Below are positions 53,201-61,573 of a stretch of DNA of 64,000 nucleotides, in pieces (position 1 is the first letter of the stretch; the number at the start of each line of letters is the position of its first letter). Source of the stretch: JACKLD01 sp049297695 (GTDB taxonomy: Bacteria; Pseudomonadota; Alphaproteobacteria; UBA2136; UBA6156); contig JBAQUT010000004.1 of assembly GCA_049297695.1 (NCBI GenBank), positions 10,286-74,285 of the forward strand. The letters run 5' to 3'. Under the pieces are notes generated by a model. The model ran no database searches and was not told where the DNA came from. It saw nothing but the letters and a program-made list of their open reading frames with translations. Made by a program: the position numbers and the translations under genes.

Positions 53201-53476
53201 CTGTTTGCCGCTGCGGTGATGGAACACATCTTCCCGGATGGCTTCCAGCCGGAACGAATGCACCACGGGCATCATTTCGGCCAAGGTAAGCTGGGCATGG
53301 GTGCTGTAAATGTGGATGGTAAAGGCTTGGTTGCTGGCGTTGATTACCACCTGCACCGAAGGGGCATGGGGGGCGGTTAAGGCGGCCACGGCGGCGGCAT
53401 CCGCACGGGTGGTGGCGGGGGTGGTTTTCAGCCATGTCGCAAGGGCGGTGGGGAGGGTGGGGGCGGATGTTTTCAT
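50210..53476 (-). CDS. gdhB: Large NAD-specific glutamate dehydrogenase, short form
   Basis: This 1088-residue enzyme converts glutamate to 2-oxoglutarate with NAD. The catalytic region has GGIRHSDRLTDYRTEVLGL and IIVPTGAKGGFVVK (Lys near residue 320), followed by the dinucleotide-binding and long helical C-terminal domains of the large NAD-GDH family. Usual alphaproteobacterial members have about 1,600 residues; the N-terminal 500 residues (ACT-like regulatory part) are missing, giving a protein near the 115-kDa class. TTGACG, 16 bases, TAGGTT and 6 bases precede the ATG (leaderless). The gene symbol is tentative. Confidence 0.85.
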   Translation of the reverse strand: MKTSAPTLPTALATWLKTTPATTRADAAAVAALTAPHAPSVQVVINASNQAFTIHIYSTHAQLTLAEMMPVVHSFRLEAIREDVFHHRSGKQQLWLHVLTCANPSQPVSGTVADELAKALTACLLRTTEVDSLNSLTRKGVPFAALHVLRALVAYASQLDGRCNPWQMRKVLRHYPAVAKHLWEIFDARHNPAYAPHARTKLVHQLEGQTRELWATLPDVDHDRMASLMLEMIQASLRTNFWQGAGAALAFKFDCSLMDSMPTPRPWREMFVYGGAEFEGVHLRGGPLARGGIRHSDRLTDYRTEVLGLQQTQVRKNVIIVPTGAKGGFVVKMPLPPQRAEAHTAIRNVYAAYVNAMLSITDTRAGDAVVHPRNVVCHDGFDPYFVVAADKGTATFSDLANTTAIAADFWDKPTKNAAKGFWLGDAFASGGALGYDHKEMGITSRGAWVSVQHHLQTLGVVPSAKTPITMTGIGDMSGDVFGNGLLRCPHVKLLAAFNHKHIFLDPTPTPATSYAERTRMFTAKLGWDGYNTKLISAGGGVLERSAKTVPLSPQAQKLLGIDSKEAAPDTVIQAILRLEVDVLWNGGIGTYIKATTESHADVADRANDAVRVNAKDVQARVIGEGGNLGITPKGRTELALNGVRLNTDALDNSAGVSTSDHEVNVKILLEDAKARKLLTEPQRLKLLPTLTEDLAHLVLDDNRLQNMALTLSEKADTADHADMYAWQLEMLKRGLVDVKVDNLPTADILKQRDKPHFVRPELAALLAGTKAALRSQIAGKLDYTSPLLQDMLMAYFPATLQQQFASIIPHHPLANEMMDTLVSNMIINRCGLVMGQRLQADFGCTPQDAIKARLAAISLLGLVPFWAKFDALAPTLPMATQVEAALRWRVSIFTLAGWILAHGQPVEASRWGGAFEAECHKLYKTMARLLPPTMLADTGSFQKQWAKQGLTPALAEKLGHLSASTMVPQAVVLAQRHKAPPSKVLELLMALGEELHLPAITRKLRGLPLTDKHSRSAMYAMEREIQARQARLTEQLLVKHMAPTNWHKACGAACQRYQTIAREFTKLANPTLTMAAVLLGRLRELDVA

Positions 53477-53553
53477 CGCCCCAACCTACGCCACAGCCCG
53501 TGAACGTCAAGAGTGAGAGCTAGGAAAAACGATGGTGCGTTGCACGATGGTTA

Positions 53554-53862
53554 TTATGTTTCGACATCCACCAAGTGACGGGGGGTTTTTGGGTCAACGG
53601 CCTCGTCGTGGGTGGTTTCATCTTCCGGCACCGGCACACGGCGTTTTTGGTTGGAGTTGGCTGTTTTTTGGGTTTGAAGCTGGCTGGGCACGCCATAAGC
53701 AGCGCCAAGGTTAATAGCTGATTCGGCGGGTTGGGGTGTGGCTCCTTGGGCTTGGGCAACGCTGGCGCGGCGGGCGTGCTCGCGCCCGTGGGTTAAGTCG
53801 GTGCTTTTGTGCGTAGCGGCCAACGCTACCGGGTTGGGGCCGCCACTGAGGGCTGTCACCAT
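53554..53862 (-). CDS. Hypothetical low-complexity protein, 102 aa
   Basis: I do not recognise this polar, probably disordered protein rich in Ala, Thr, Gln and Pro. AAGGAGAG lies 6 bases before the ATG, a strong signal for translation. It lies between the NAD-GDH gene and another small minus-strand gene. Confidence 0.6.
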   Translation of the reverse strand: MVTALSGGPNPVALAATHKSTDLTHGREHARRASVAQAQGATPQPAESAINLGAAYGVPSQLQTQKTANSNQKRRVPVPEDETTHDEAVDPKTPRHLVDVET

Positions 53863-53918
53863 GTCTCTCTCCTTGTGATGTTATGGAAAGAAACATAAAT
53901 AAACCTGACACTTCTCTA

Positions 53919-54215
53919 TTATTTTTCGTGTGAGAACGTGAGAAAAAGATAGCGGTCTTTTTCGGGGTCAAAGGGTTTGAAATGCATAACGAGGTTTTTG
54001 GGAAAAACCTCACCTTTTAAAAGATTGAAAATTGAATTTAAAGCCGTGGTAGCTTGTTGTCTTTTTTGAAGAATAATCTGACGTTTGGGCATTTCTCCGT
54101 AATAAACTTGGATTTGAAAACCATGAGAACTTTCCCGATGATATTGCAACTGATGCGCCAGTGAGGACATGATAAACAAGGCTTCCGTGACGTAACGGTT
54201 ATGTTCGATCGGCAT
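53919..54215 (-). CDS. Hypothetical 98-aa protein, AT-rich
   Basis: I do not recognise the family. The ATG at 54215 follows AAAGGAG by 7 bases, so I prefer it to an upstream in-frame ATG. The product is basic with a helical middle and a C-terminal beta-like part (LVMHFKPFDPEKDRYLFLTF). The composition is AT-rich. It is divergent from tsaB. Confidence 0.65.
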   Translation of the reverse strand: MPIEHNRYVTEALFIMSSLAHQLQYHRESSHGFQIQVYYGEMPKRQIILQKRQQATTALNSIFNLLKGEVFPKNLVMHFKPFDPEKDRYLFLTFSHEK

Positions 54216-54292
54216 AACAAACTCCTTTGTATTAAAGTATACGGAAAATAGGTCTACTTGTAAATTAATATAAATCCATATAAAAACCAATC

Positions 54293-54916
54293 ATGAACCA
54301 CCCCCTTACCCTCGCGCTGGAATGTACCTTGGGCGGCTTGCACATGGCGCTGGCGGGTGGGCCGTTGAAGGAGGCTGTTCTCCACACCGACACCACCCCC
54401 CGCGCGGCGGATGGTTTGCACACCACGCTTCAAGCGTTGCTCACCGCCCATAACCTGAAGCTGGCCGACGTGCAGCGCGTTGTCACCACAATCGGCCCCG
54501 GAAGTTTTACGGGCATCCGCATGGGCGTTGCCGTGGGCGAAGCCCTGAAGCTGCTGAACCCTGCCGTTCAGCTCATCGGCCTTGGCACGTTGGAAGCCCT
54601 CGCCGCCAACCTGATAACGTACCAACCTACCAACCTAGCCTTCACAATTGCCACCGATGCCGCGGGCCAAACCCTGTACACCCAAACCTTCCACCCCGAT
54701 GGCACCCCGGCCACCGAACCCACGTGCGTTGCGGCGGAAGATTTCCACAGCGACCACCCCGTGTATTGCCCCACCACGTGCCTGCTGCTGCCTGCCGCGC
54801 ACTATCTGCCACCATTCTCCCCCACAACCCTGCTGGCCATGGCCAAAAACCCCGCCACCCACAAACCCTTTGCCCCGCTGTACGTGAAGCCGTTGGCGTA
54901 TAAGGTGAGTGCGTGA
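54293..54916 (+). CDS. tsaB: tRNA threonylcarbamoyladenosine protein TsaB
   Basis: This 207-residue ASKHA-fold protein works with TsaD and TsaE to make t6A37 in tRNA. Family marks are LALECT near the start, the VVTTIGPGSFTGIRMGVAVGEAL motif, and a LIGLGTLEALA segment. TTGTAA (54258-54263), 17 bases and TAAAAA (54281-54286) lie 6 bases before the ATG (leaderless). The end overlaps rimI by 4 bases, the usual arrangement. Confidence 0.88.
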   Translation: MNHPLTLALECTLGGLHMALAGGPLKEAVLHTDTTPRAADGLHTTLQALLTAHNLKLADVQRVVTTIGPGSFTGIRMGVAVGEALKLLNPAVQLIGLGTLEALAANLITYQPTNLAFTIATDAAGQTLYTQTFHPDGTPATEPTCVAAEDFHSDHPVYCPTTCLLLPAAHYLPPFSPTTLLAMAKNPATHKPFAPLYVKPLAYKVSA

Positions 54917-55305
54917 GCACCCTCCCCACCCCGTGGAATGACCCTATCTTTACCGCCGCCATGGCGCAGGCGTTGTTGAATCAACCCCATCACATCCTTT
55001 TAACCCACAATTCCAGCCATCTGCTGGCCCGTGTGGTGCCCCACAGTCCGGCGGATGTGCTGACCCTGTACACCCCGCCCGAAGCCCGCCGCCATGGCCA
55101 TGCCCGCGCGTTGATGAACCAACTTATCGCCCATGCCCGCGTCGCCCCGTGCCCCGCTATTACGCTGGAAGTCCGTGCTTCCAACACTCCCGCCCGTGCG
55201 CTGTACGAAAGCTTGGGGTTTAGCATCCAAACCACCCGCAAGGGGTACTATGCCAACCCTGTGGATGATGCTGTAGTGTATGGGTTAGCGTTGGAAAATA
55301 CTTGA
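54913..55305 (+). CDS. rimI: Ribosomal-protein S18 alanine N-acetyltransferase (RimI-like)
   Basis: This 130-residue GNAT enzyme starts with GTG overlapping the tsaB stop (GTGA). It has the acetyl-CoA loop EARRHGHARALMNQL, LEVRASNTPARALYESLGF and a TRKGYYANPVDDAVVYGLAL end typical of RimI. The N-terminus is slightly short. The neighbour tsaB supports the assignment. Confidence 0.85.
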   Translation: MSTLPTPWNDPIFTAAMAQALLNQPHHILLTHNSSHLLARVVPHSPADVLTLYTPPEARRHGHARALMNQLIAHARVAPCPAITLEVRASNTPARALYESLGFSIQTTRKGYYANPVDDAVVYGLALENT

Positions 55306-55905
55306 GGGCAGCAAAGATTCTTGAAAGGCTCGAGGCAAGCCAAAATGCTCATAAACATTATCTCTCACCGTCATATGAATGCGGCCTAAGTGGTTCTGGC
55401 CATAGCCTTGTCGGAGGCACAAACCCCAAAACCGGTCGCACCATGCATTGCCTTCAATGACACAATCACGGCCTGTTTCTTCCATCAGTTGTGTTGCTAA
55501 CAAAGTGTGTGTGGTGGGATCAAACTTTTGAGAAACAAATTGGAACATGGCCTTAAGACGGGTAAAATCTGAGTAATCAGCACGTTGCAAAGCTATAAAA
55601 TCAGGTTGTTGTGAACGTTTTTTGGCGTCTTTCGGAGTTGCTTTTTGCATCCAAAGGCGTGTTTCCAGGGATGTAGTTTTCCATGCCATGTAGGCGTTCT
55701 CAACCGAGGGAAACACCATATCAGGCATCGTTACAAACGACCCATTGGAAAGAGGGATTTGCTCCGATGGCACAACAATATCAACAGCCTCAAAGTTGCT
55801 TAAAAACTGAAAAGGCCCGCGAAATGACTGGATAGAACGCCATGGAGCCTCGTCTTCACGGTTGTGAATGGTGGCCGTATAAAGGTGGCGGTTGTTGGAT
55901 GTCAT
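55285..55905 (-). CDS. NADAR (YbiA-like) family protein
   Basis: This 206-residue protein has the NADAR marks: RGPFQFLSNFEAVDI near residue 30, FPSVENAYMAWKT, and IEGNAWCDRFWGLCLRQGYGQNHLGR near the end. Family members are N-glycosidases acting on riboflavin-pathway intermediates or ADP-ribosyl groups. TTGAAG, 16 bases, TTAGAT and 6 bases precede the ATG at 55905 (leaderless), which I prefer to the GTG two codons earlier. It is AT-rich and overlaps rimI by 21 bases at the stops. Confidence 0.78.
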   Translation of the reverse strand: MTSNNRHLYTATIHNREDEAPWRSIQSFRGPFQFLSNFEAVDIVVPSEQIPLSNGSFVTMPDMVFPSVENAYMAWKTTSLETRLWMQKATPKDAKKRSQQPDFIALQRADYSDFTRLKAMFQFVSQKFDPTTHTLLATQLMEETGRDCVIEGNAWCDRFWGLCLRQGYGQNHLGRIHMTVRDNVYEHFGLPRAFQESLLPSSIFQR

Positions 55906-56016
55906 AAACACATCTAAACCAAAACCATAATTTCTTCAAGATGTACGGTTTTTACAAACTTATCCACAACAACATCTAGCACTTGGCAGGCGGTACAAAC
56001 ATGCTAAAGTACCCCT

Positions 56017-57006
56017 GTGCCCGAGAACAAACCGCTGACCCTCACCTTCCCCTCCAACCAACTGGTGCAAGAGCTGTGCGGGCGGCACGACAACCACCTG
56101 CAGCTGATTGAAGACAAGTTGGGCGTGCAATTGGTGGCCAAAGGCAACCAGCTGGCCGTGTTTGGCCCACCGGACCAAGCCACCCAAGCCAAAGCGGTGC
56201 TGGACGATTTATATGAGCTTTTGAAGCAAGGCATGAGTTTAAGCCCCGCCCAAGTGGAAGCCACGTTGCGGCTGGCGGATGGGTTGATCAACACGCGCCT
56301 GAAGCCCTCGGAAATGATGGCGGGCAGCACGGTTATCCATACCCCGTTGGTGAAGATTGTGCCCCGCAGCGTGAGCCAACACCGCTATGTGGCCGCCCTG
56401 CAAACCAGCACGCTGGTGTTTGGCACGGGGCCCGCCGGTACGGGGAAAACCTTTTTGGCCTGCGCCCAAGCGGTGAATTTGCTGACCAAGGGCAAGGTGC
56501 AAAAGATGATTCTTACCCGCCCGGTGGTGGAGGCGGGGGAGCGGTTGGGGTTCCTCCCTGGCACGTTTGAGGAAAAAATCGACCCCTACCTGCGCCCCTT
56601 GTTTGATGCTCTGGACGACACCATGGGCCGCGACCGCTGGATGAAACTGCGGGAAACGGGCCAGATTGAGATTGCCCCCTTGGCTTACATGCGTGGCCGC
56701 ACCCTGCACGATTGCGTGATGCTGCTGGACGAAGCCCAAAACACCACGGCGGTGCAAATGAAAATGTTCCTCACCCGTTTGGGCGAAGGCTCCCGCTGCT
56801 TTGTGACGGGGGATATGACCCAGTGCGACCTGCCCCGTGGCCAACGCAACGGCCTGAAAGATGCCGTGGAGGCCCTAGAAGGCCTGCGCGATATTGACGT
56901 GGTGCATTTTGGCGAGGGTGATGTGGTGCGCCACCCGCTGGTATCCACCATCGTGGGCGCCTACGCCGAACGCGACCGGCAGATTACGCTGAAGTTGGAG
57001 GAGTAG
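56017..57006 (+). CDS. phoH: PhoH-family ATPase (YbeZ-like)
   Basis: This 329-residue protein has an N-terminal KH-like region (about residues 10-75) and a P-loop ATPase: Walker A GPAGTGKT (about 138), ILTRPVVEAGERLGFLPG, LLDEAQN (Walker B, about 240), and FVTGDMTQCDLPRGQ. The family acts in RNA and ribosome metabolism, often with YbeY, which is not present here. TTGGCA (55983-55988), 16 bases and TAAAGT (56005-56010) lie 6 bases before the GTG, so the mRNA is probably leaderless. Confidence 0.9.
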   Translation: MPENKPLTLTFPSNQLVQELCGRHDNHLQLIEDKLGVQLVAKGNQLAVFGPPDQATQAKAVLDDLYELLKQGMSLSPAQVEATLRLADGLINTRLKPSEMMAGSTVIHTPLVKIVPRSVSQHRYVAALQTSTLVFGTGPAGTGKTFLACAQAVNLLTKGKVQKMILTRPVVEAGERLGFLPGTFEEKIDPYLRPLFDALDDTMGRDRWMKLRETGQIEIAPLAYMRGRTLHDCVMLLDEAQNTTAVQMKMFLTRLGEGSRCFVTGDMTQCDLPRGQRNGLKDAVEALEGLRDIDVVHFGEGDVVRHPLVSTIVGAYAERDRQITLKLEE

Positions 57007-57009
57007 GTT

Positions 57010-57435
57010 TTAAAAGGGTTTAACAAAGTCTTTTGTCCAAGAAGGCTGACTTTCTGTATAAATGTGGTAGCGGCTTTGGAATTCAGGCTTGTTGATGGAT
57101 ATGCCAAGCTTTACAGAGGTTACAAGGGATGGCGCAGCAACATAGGTAAACTCTTCTTGCTGGAGCGCTTGATCTGGCTGGGAATAATGAAAAGCAAGGT
57201 GGGTACCGCATTTGTTGCAAAACATTCGATTTGCTCTACCAGAATTGAATGTCGTTAAAGTGTGGTGAGAATCATTAAAAGTAATTGAAGTTGTTGGAAA
57301 ACCTACCCAAGAGATAACCGAAGCTCCATGGATATGTTGGCATTGGCGGCAATGACAATGTTGGAATGACGTAGGTTCTGAAGTTGCAACGTAGGTTACA
57401 GAGCCACAAAAACATTTTCCATGAATAGACGTCAT
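57010..57435 (-). CDS. GFA-family (glutathione-dependent formaldehyde-activating-like) protein
   Basis: This 141-residue protein carries all the zinc Cys pairs of the GFA fold: KCFCG, HCHCRQC and MFCNKCG. The family includes Gfa of formaldehyde oxidation, but most members have unknown substrates. The ATG at 57435 overlaps the stop of the preceding CCG-domain gene (ATGA); a longer frame upstream is its shadow. It is AT-richer than its neighbour. Confidence 0.78.
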   Translation of the reverse strand: MTSIHGKCFCGSVTYVATSEPTSFQHCHCRQCQHIHGASVISWVGFPTTSITFNDSHHTLTTFNSGRANRMFCNKCGTHLAFHYSQPDQALQQEEFTYVAAPSLVTSVKLGISINKPEFQSRYHIYTESQPSWTKDFVKPF

Positions 57436-58343
57436 CCCACTCGCACCCCATGTTTGGCCAGCACCGCAGTCGGGTCTTGGTGCAGGCGGGAGAGGCCGAG
57501 GGTGTGGCTGGGCAAGCCCATAGCCGTGCCCACCAGCTGGGTGATGTTCATTTCCGGCAAGCCGATTTTTGTGCCCATGGCGGCTTCGCTGCGGGCTTGG
57601 TAGGCGCCCAGTGCCATGTCGCACAGGGTGCAGGGGGATACCATCACATCCGCCCCTTTTTGTTTGGCTTCCAAGCTGTGGCCGCCGCTCATGTGGAGGA
57701 ATTCTTTTTCGTTCAGCAACATGTAGTGGAAGCCGCAGCATTTGTCTTTCCCGTAGTAATCCACGCTGTCGCCTCCCAGGGCGGCGATGATGCTTTCCAG
57801 ATATTTGGGGCCTTGCACGGTGCCGCCGCGGCCTTCAAAAATCTCGTTAGGGCGCAAGCTGTGGCAGCCGTAGAAGGGGGCTACGCGCAGACCGTTCAGC
57901 GGCTGGCGGATGTGGCGTTTTAACTCGTCCACGCCCACATCGTCCACCATCACCCATGTTAAATGCTTCACATCAATGGTGCCGTTGTAAGGCCGCACGT
58001 TGGCCTTGCGGAGCACGTGGTTGATGCGTTCCCGCAGTTCGGGGTCGTTCTTCAACCGCTGGTTGGCAAAACTGAAGGTTTGCAGGCAGGTGTTGCAGAT
58101 GGTGACAATGTCCATCCCCATCTCTTCGGCTTCCGAGAAAATACGGGCATTGATGGCCAAGCCCGCCGCAGGGTCATGCTCTTGCAGGTTCCCCGCGCCG
58201 CAGCAGGTGGCTTTGGGCATATCGTGCAGGCCAATGCCCAGCTCTTTCGCAATGGCGCGGGCGCTCCAATCGGCTTCTTTCTGGATCTGCTTGGCGGCAC
58301 AGCCGGGGTAGTACGCGTACTGCTTGGTGGTGGAGAGGCCCAT
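57432..58343 (-). CDS. CCG-domain iron-sulfur protein (HdrB/SdhE-like)
   Basis: This 303-residue protein has two CCG domains: PGCAAK, ATCCGAG and TICNTC in the first, and FYGCHS, DKCCGFHY and SPCTLCDM in the second. Such domains hold iron-sulfur clusters in HdrB and in type E succinate:quinone reductases, handing electrons to a membrane or disulfide acceptor. No SdhA/SdhB or Hdr partner is nearby. AAGGAAG lies 8 bases before the ATG. Confidence 0.82.
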   Translation of the reverse strand: MGLSTTKQYAYYPGCAAKQIQKEADWSARAIAKELGIGLHDMPKATCCGAGNLQEHDPAAGLAINARIFSEAEEMGMDIVTICNTCLQTFSFANQRLKNDPELRERINHVLRKANVRPYNGTIDVKHLTWVMVDDVGVDELKRHIRQPLNGLRVAPFYGCHSLRPNEIFEGRGGTVQGPKYLESIIAALGGDSVDYYGKDKCCGFHYMLLNEKEFLHMSGGHSLEAKQKGADVMVSPCTLCDMALGAYQARSEAAMGTKIGLPEMNITQLVGTAMGLPSHTLGLSRLHQDPTAVLAKHGVRVG

Positions 58344-58402
58344 GAGTTCTTCCTTTTGGGAGAGAATAGGGGAAATGGTGAGAGGCGACAAGGGGGAAGG
58401 GT

Positions 58403-59008
58403 TTAGAATGAAGGCTCGAGCACAACATGAGTGCCATCTTGGCGACACATAATATCGTCAAAGCGAATCATGTTGGGTTTGCCTGTGAAGTTTACGAGCA
58501 ATGCAGCTGTTTTAAGAAGTTTGGGGTTTTGCCTTATAATATTCCGTATAAACGCATGTCGAAGGTCAAAACCCTCGTTAATATCTGATTGGGGGTGGGT
58601 ATGTTTTTTGTAAGCGTGCATAAGTTGGAACAGGTTATCATTCCAAATATCTGCAGCGTGAGTGTCCAATACAGGTACAAGGCGCTCCAGCATGGTGTAC
58701 CGACCGTCGTGATTTAAAATTTGAGGCAGATTGGGGTAGGTTAAGGCTGTGCATTTTTCATGGCAAAGATGCGTTGCAAATTGGCCGTAAAGAGGTTGTG
58801 GTGCCAATTGAACTTTAAAAACGACACCAGTATCGTCTCTGGCCATTACACGGGTTAAATCTGTAAAATCTGGCTTTAGGTTACGAAAACCTTCGCGTTC
58901 TAGTTTTGAAACAGCTGCTTCGGGTTTTAACTTGAGGATGATATCAAATAAAGCATCAACAAATGCCATGTTGGCAAATGTCCGAGGTGCTTTAATGTTA
59001 CTTGGCAT
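58403..59008 (-). CDS. Hypothetical 201-aa protein, possible degenerate kinase-like fold
   Basis: I do not recognise this with certainty. The C-terminal segment FDDIMCRQDGTHVVLEP and the earlier GRYTMLERLVPVL resemble the metal-binding and hinge parts of small protein-kinase-like folds, but the catalytic HxD and DFG residues are not evident. It starts 2 bases after the infB stop, so it is in the infB transcript, and it is AT-richer than infB. Confidence 0.6.
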   Translation of the reverse strand: MPSNIKAPRTFANMAFVDALFDIILKLKPEAAVSKLEREGFRNLKPDFTDLTRVMARDDTGVVFKVQLAPQPLYGQFATHLCHEKCTALTYPNLPQILNHDGRYTMLERLVPVLDTHAADIWNDNLFQLMHAYKKHTHPQSDINEGFDLRHAFIRNIIRQNPKLLKTAALLVNFTGKPNMIRFDDIMCRQDGTHVVLEPSF

Positions 59009-59009
59009 T

Positions 59010-61457
59010 TTAAAGCTTTGCCGCTGCAGCCTTTAAGTCATCGATCGTGCGTTTCACCTCGCGCAGGGTGAACACTTCCACCTCGTCGTTTTCGGCAAAG
59101 TCGGTGTAGTTGGTGAAGGTCATACCGCATTCAAAGCCGTTTTTCACCTCTTTCACGTCGTCTTTGCCGCGGCGGAGAGTATCGATCTCGCCCGTGTAAA
59201 CCACTTTGCCATCGCGGAGGATGCGGGCTTTGCTGCCGCGCTTCACTTCGCCATCGGTCACGCGGCAGCCGGCAATCTTCAGCTTGTCAAACTTGAAGAT
59301 TTGGCGGATTTGCACACGGCCCACAATTTCTTCCACACTGCTAGGTGCCAGAAGGCCCGACATGGCGGCCTTGATGTCGTCTATCAAGTTATAAATGATG
59401 CTGTAGTAGCGGAATTCAATCCCCGCTTGGGCGGCTTTTTCCCGCGCCGTGGCATCGGCACGCACGTTGAAGCCCACCACAATCGCCGCGCTGGCACCGG
59501 CCAAGTTCACGTCGGTTTCGGTAATCACACCCACCCCGCCGGAGATAACCTTCACCTTCACCTGTTGTTGGTCAGAGTTCAGCAACGTGAGGGCGTGGGT
59601 AATGGCTTCCACGCTGCCTTGCACGTCGGCTTTCACAATCACGTTCAGTTCCGCGCTGCCGCTGCCCATGCGGTCCATCAGGGTTTCCAAGGTGGATTTC
59701 CGGGCGTTTTGGGCACGTTCACGGTCTTGCTGCTCGCGTTGCAGGGCCACGTCGCGGGCGGTGCGTTCATCCGCCGCCACCACAAACGTATCCCCCGCTT
59801 GCGGCACTTTGTGAAGACCTAAAATAGCCACAGGCATACTTGGCCCGGCTTCTTCAATGGCCACGCCTTTGTCGTTCAAAAGCGCACGCACGCGGCCCCA
59901 TAAGGAACCTGCCACCACAATATCACCCACACGCAGCGTACCACGCTGCACAATCACGGTGGCCACGGGGCCGCGGCCTTTGTCCAGCTTGGCTTCCACC
60001 ACGCTCCCATCCGCACGGCGGTTGGGGTTGGCTTTCAAATCCAACACATCGGCTTGCAACAGCACCACTTCTTCCAGCTCGGCAAGGCCCGTGCCTTTCA
60101 GGGCGGATACCGGCACCGCAGGTACCGTACCGCCAAATTCTTCCAAAATAATATCGTGGCTTAACAGCTCATTTTTCACCTTTTGGGGGTTGGCGCCGGG
60201 TTTGTCCATTTTGTTGATGGCTACCACGATAGGCACACCCGCTGCCTTGGCGTGTTGAATGGCCTCAATGGTTTGGGGCATAATGCCGTCGTCGGCGGCT
60301 ACCACCAAAATTACCACGTCGGTCACCTTGGCGCCGCGGGCACGCATAGCGGTAAACGCGGCGTGGCCGGGGGTATCCAAAAATGTAATCGGGCGACCGC
60401 TAGGGGAGATAACCTGATAGGCCCCGATGTGTTGGGTGATGCCACCCGCCTCGCCGCTCACCACGTTGGCTTTGCGGATGCTGTCCAACAGGGTGGTTTT
60501 ACCGTGGTCCACGTGGCCCATGATGGTGACAATCGGGGCGCGGGTTATCAAAAGTTCTGCCGCGTCGTCGGCTTCCATCAGTTTGGTTTCAATGTTGTCG
60601 GCCTGCACCAGTTTGGCGGTGTGGCCCATGTCGGCCACAATCAATTCGGCGGTGGTTTGGTCGATGGTTTGGTTCAATGTTACCATTTCACCCATGAGCA
60701 TCAGTTTTTTCACCACATCGCTGGCTTTTTCGCCCATGCGGCCCGCTAGTTCGCCCACCGTGATAAACTCAGGGATCGCCACTTCGCGGAACATTTTCTC
60801 GGCGGGGGCTGCGGGGCCTGTGGATTCTTCAGGACGGCCACGGCCACGGCGTTTGCCGGTGCCACGGAAGCGCTCTTCCAAGTCGCTCATGTAGGCGTTG
60901 CGGCCGCGTTTTTTACCATCATCCTTGGCGCCGGGTTTGCCCGTAGGTTTGGCGCCACGGCGGTCGTCGGTTCCGGCCTTGGCGGCGGGGGCGCGGGTGA
61001 AATCGCGACTGTTGATGGCGGCTTTGGCACCGCTGTTGGCGAGGGTTCCGCTTTGCACGCCACCCGCCCCGCTGCCCGCACGGGCGGTGGAGGTTGCGGC
61101 GGCGGCCGCTTTGGCTTCATCGGCCTTGGCACGGTCTTCGGCGGCCACGCGGGCGCGCTCGGATACTTCGCGGGCCCGTTCTTCTTGCAATTGGGCGGCT
61201 TTGCGGAGGGCTTCTTCCCGCGGGGAAAGGTTGGTGGCAGGTTTTGTGGCAGCCACTTGCGATTGCTGCAAGGCTTGGGCGCGTTGGGCCACTTCCACTC
61301 CGCTGGCGGGGGTGGGCTTGTTGGTAGGATTGGGGGCATCAAACCGACGTTTCCGCACTTCTACGGCCACACCCGCGCCTGGGCGGGGGGCGCCGCTGCC
61401 ACCGCCAATGCTAAGGGTTCCGCCGAGAGAGAGGGTTTTTTTAGGTTGGTCTGTCAT
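59010..61457 (-). CDS. infB: Translation initiation factor IF-2
   Basis: This 815-residue GTPase delivers initiator tRNA. It has a low-complexity Ala/Arg-rich N-terminus (to about residue 220), the IF2-N-type segment, then G1 GHVDHGKTT (about 313), DTPGHAAF and NKMDKPG. Domains II-IV follow to the end. The ATG at 61457 follows AAGGAC by 7 bases; the longer frame has no support. On the same strand, TTGACA at 61507-61502 is a good -35. nusA and rimP are not upstream, unlike the usual order. Confidence 0.95.
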   Translation of the reverse strand: MTDQPKKTLSLGGTLSIGGGSGAPRPGAGVAVEVRKRRFDAPNPTNKPTPASGVEVAQRAQALQQSQVAATKPATNLSPREEALRKAAQLQEERAREVSERARVAAEDRAKADEAKAAAAATSTARAGSGAGGVQSGTLANSGAKAAINSRDFTRAPAAKAGTDDRRGAKPTGKPGAKDDGKKRGRNAYMSDLEERFRGTGKRRGRGRPEESTGPAAPAEKMFREVAIPEFITVGELAGRMGEKASDVVKKLMLMGEMVTLNQTIDQTTAELIVADMGHTAKLVQADNIETKLMEADDAAELLITRAPIVTIMGHVDHGKTTLLDSIRKANVVSGEAGGITQHIGAYQVISPSGRPITFLDTPGHAAFTAMRARGAKVTDVVILVVAADDGIMPQTIEAIQHAKAAGVPIVVAINKMDKPGANPQKVKNELLSHDIILEEFGGTVPAVPVSALKGTGLAELEEVVLLQADVLDLKANPNRRADGSVVEAKLDKGRGPVATVIVQRGTLRVGDIVVAGSLWGRVRALLNDKGVAIEEAGPSMPVAILGLHKVPQAGDTFVVAADERTARDVALQREQQDRERAQNARKSTLETLMDRMGSGSAELNVIVKADVQGSVEAITHALTLLNSDQQQVKVKVISGGVGVITETDVNLAGASAAIVVGFNVRADATAREKAAQAGIEFRYYSIIYNLIDDIKAAMSGLLAPSSVEEIVGRVQIRQIFKFDKLKIAGCRVTDGEVKRGSKARILRDGKVVYTGEIDTLRRGKDDVKEVKNGFECGMTFTNYTDFAENDEVEVFTLREVKRTIDDLKAAAAKL

Positions 61458-61573
61458 GATGAGTCCTTGTTTCAGGCGGGTTTTGCCTGTTTTGGCGGCA
61501 TGTGTCAAGGGTTTCCAGAGGATGAGAACGATAATCCTTGCCCTTAGTACCGCCGCTATGCCATAAGCCCCCT

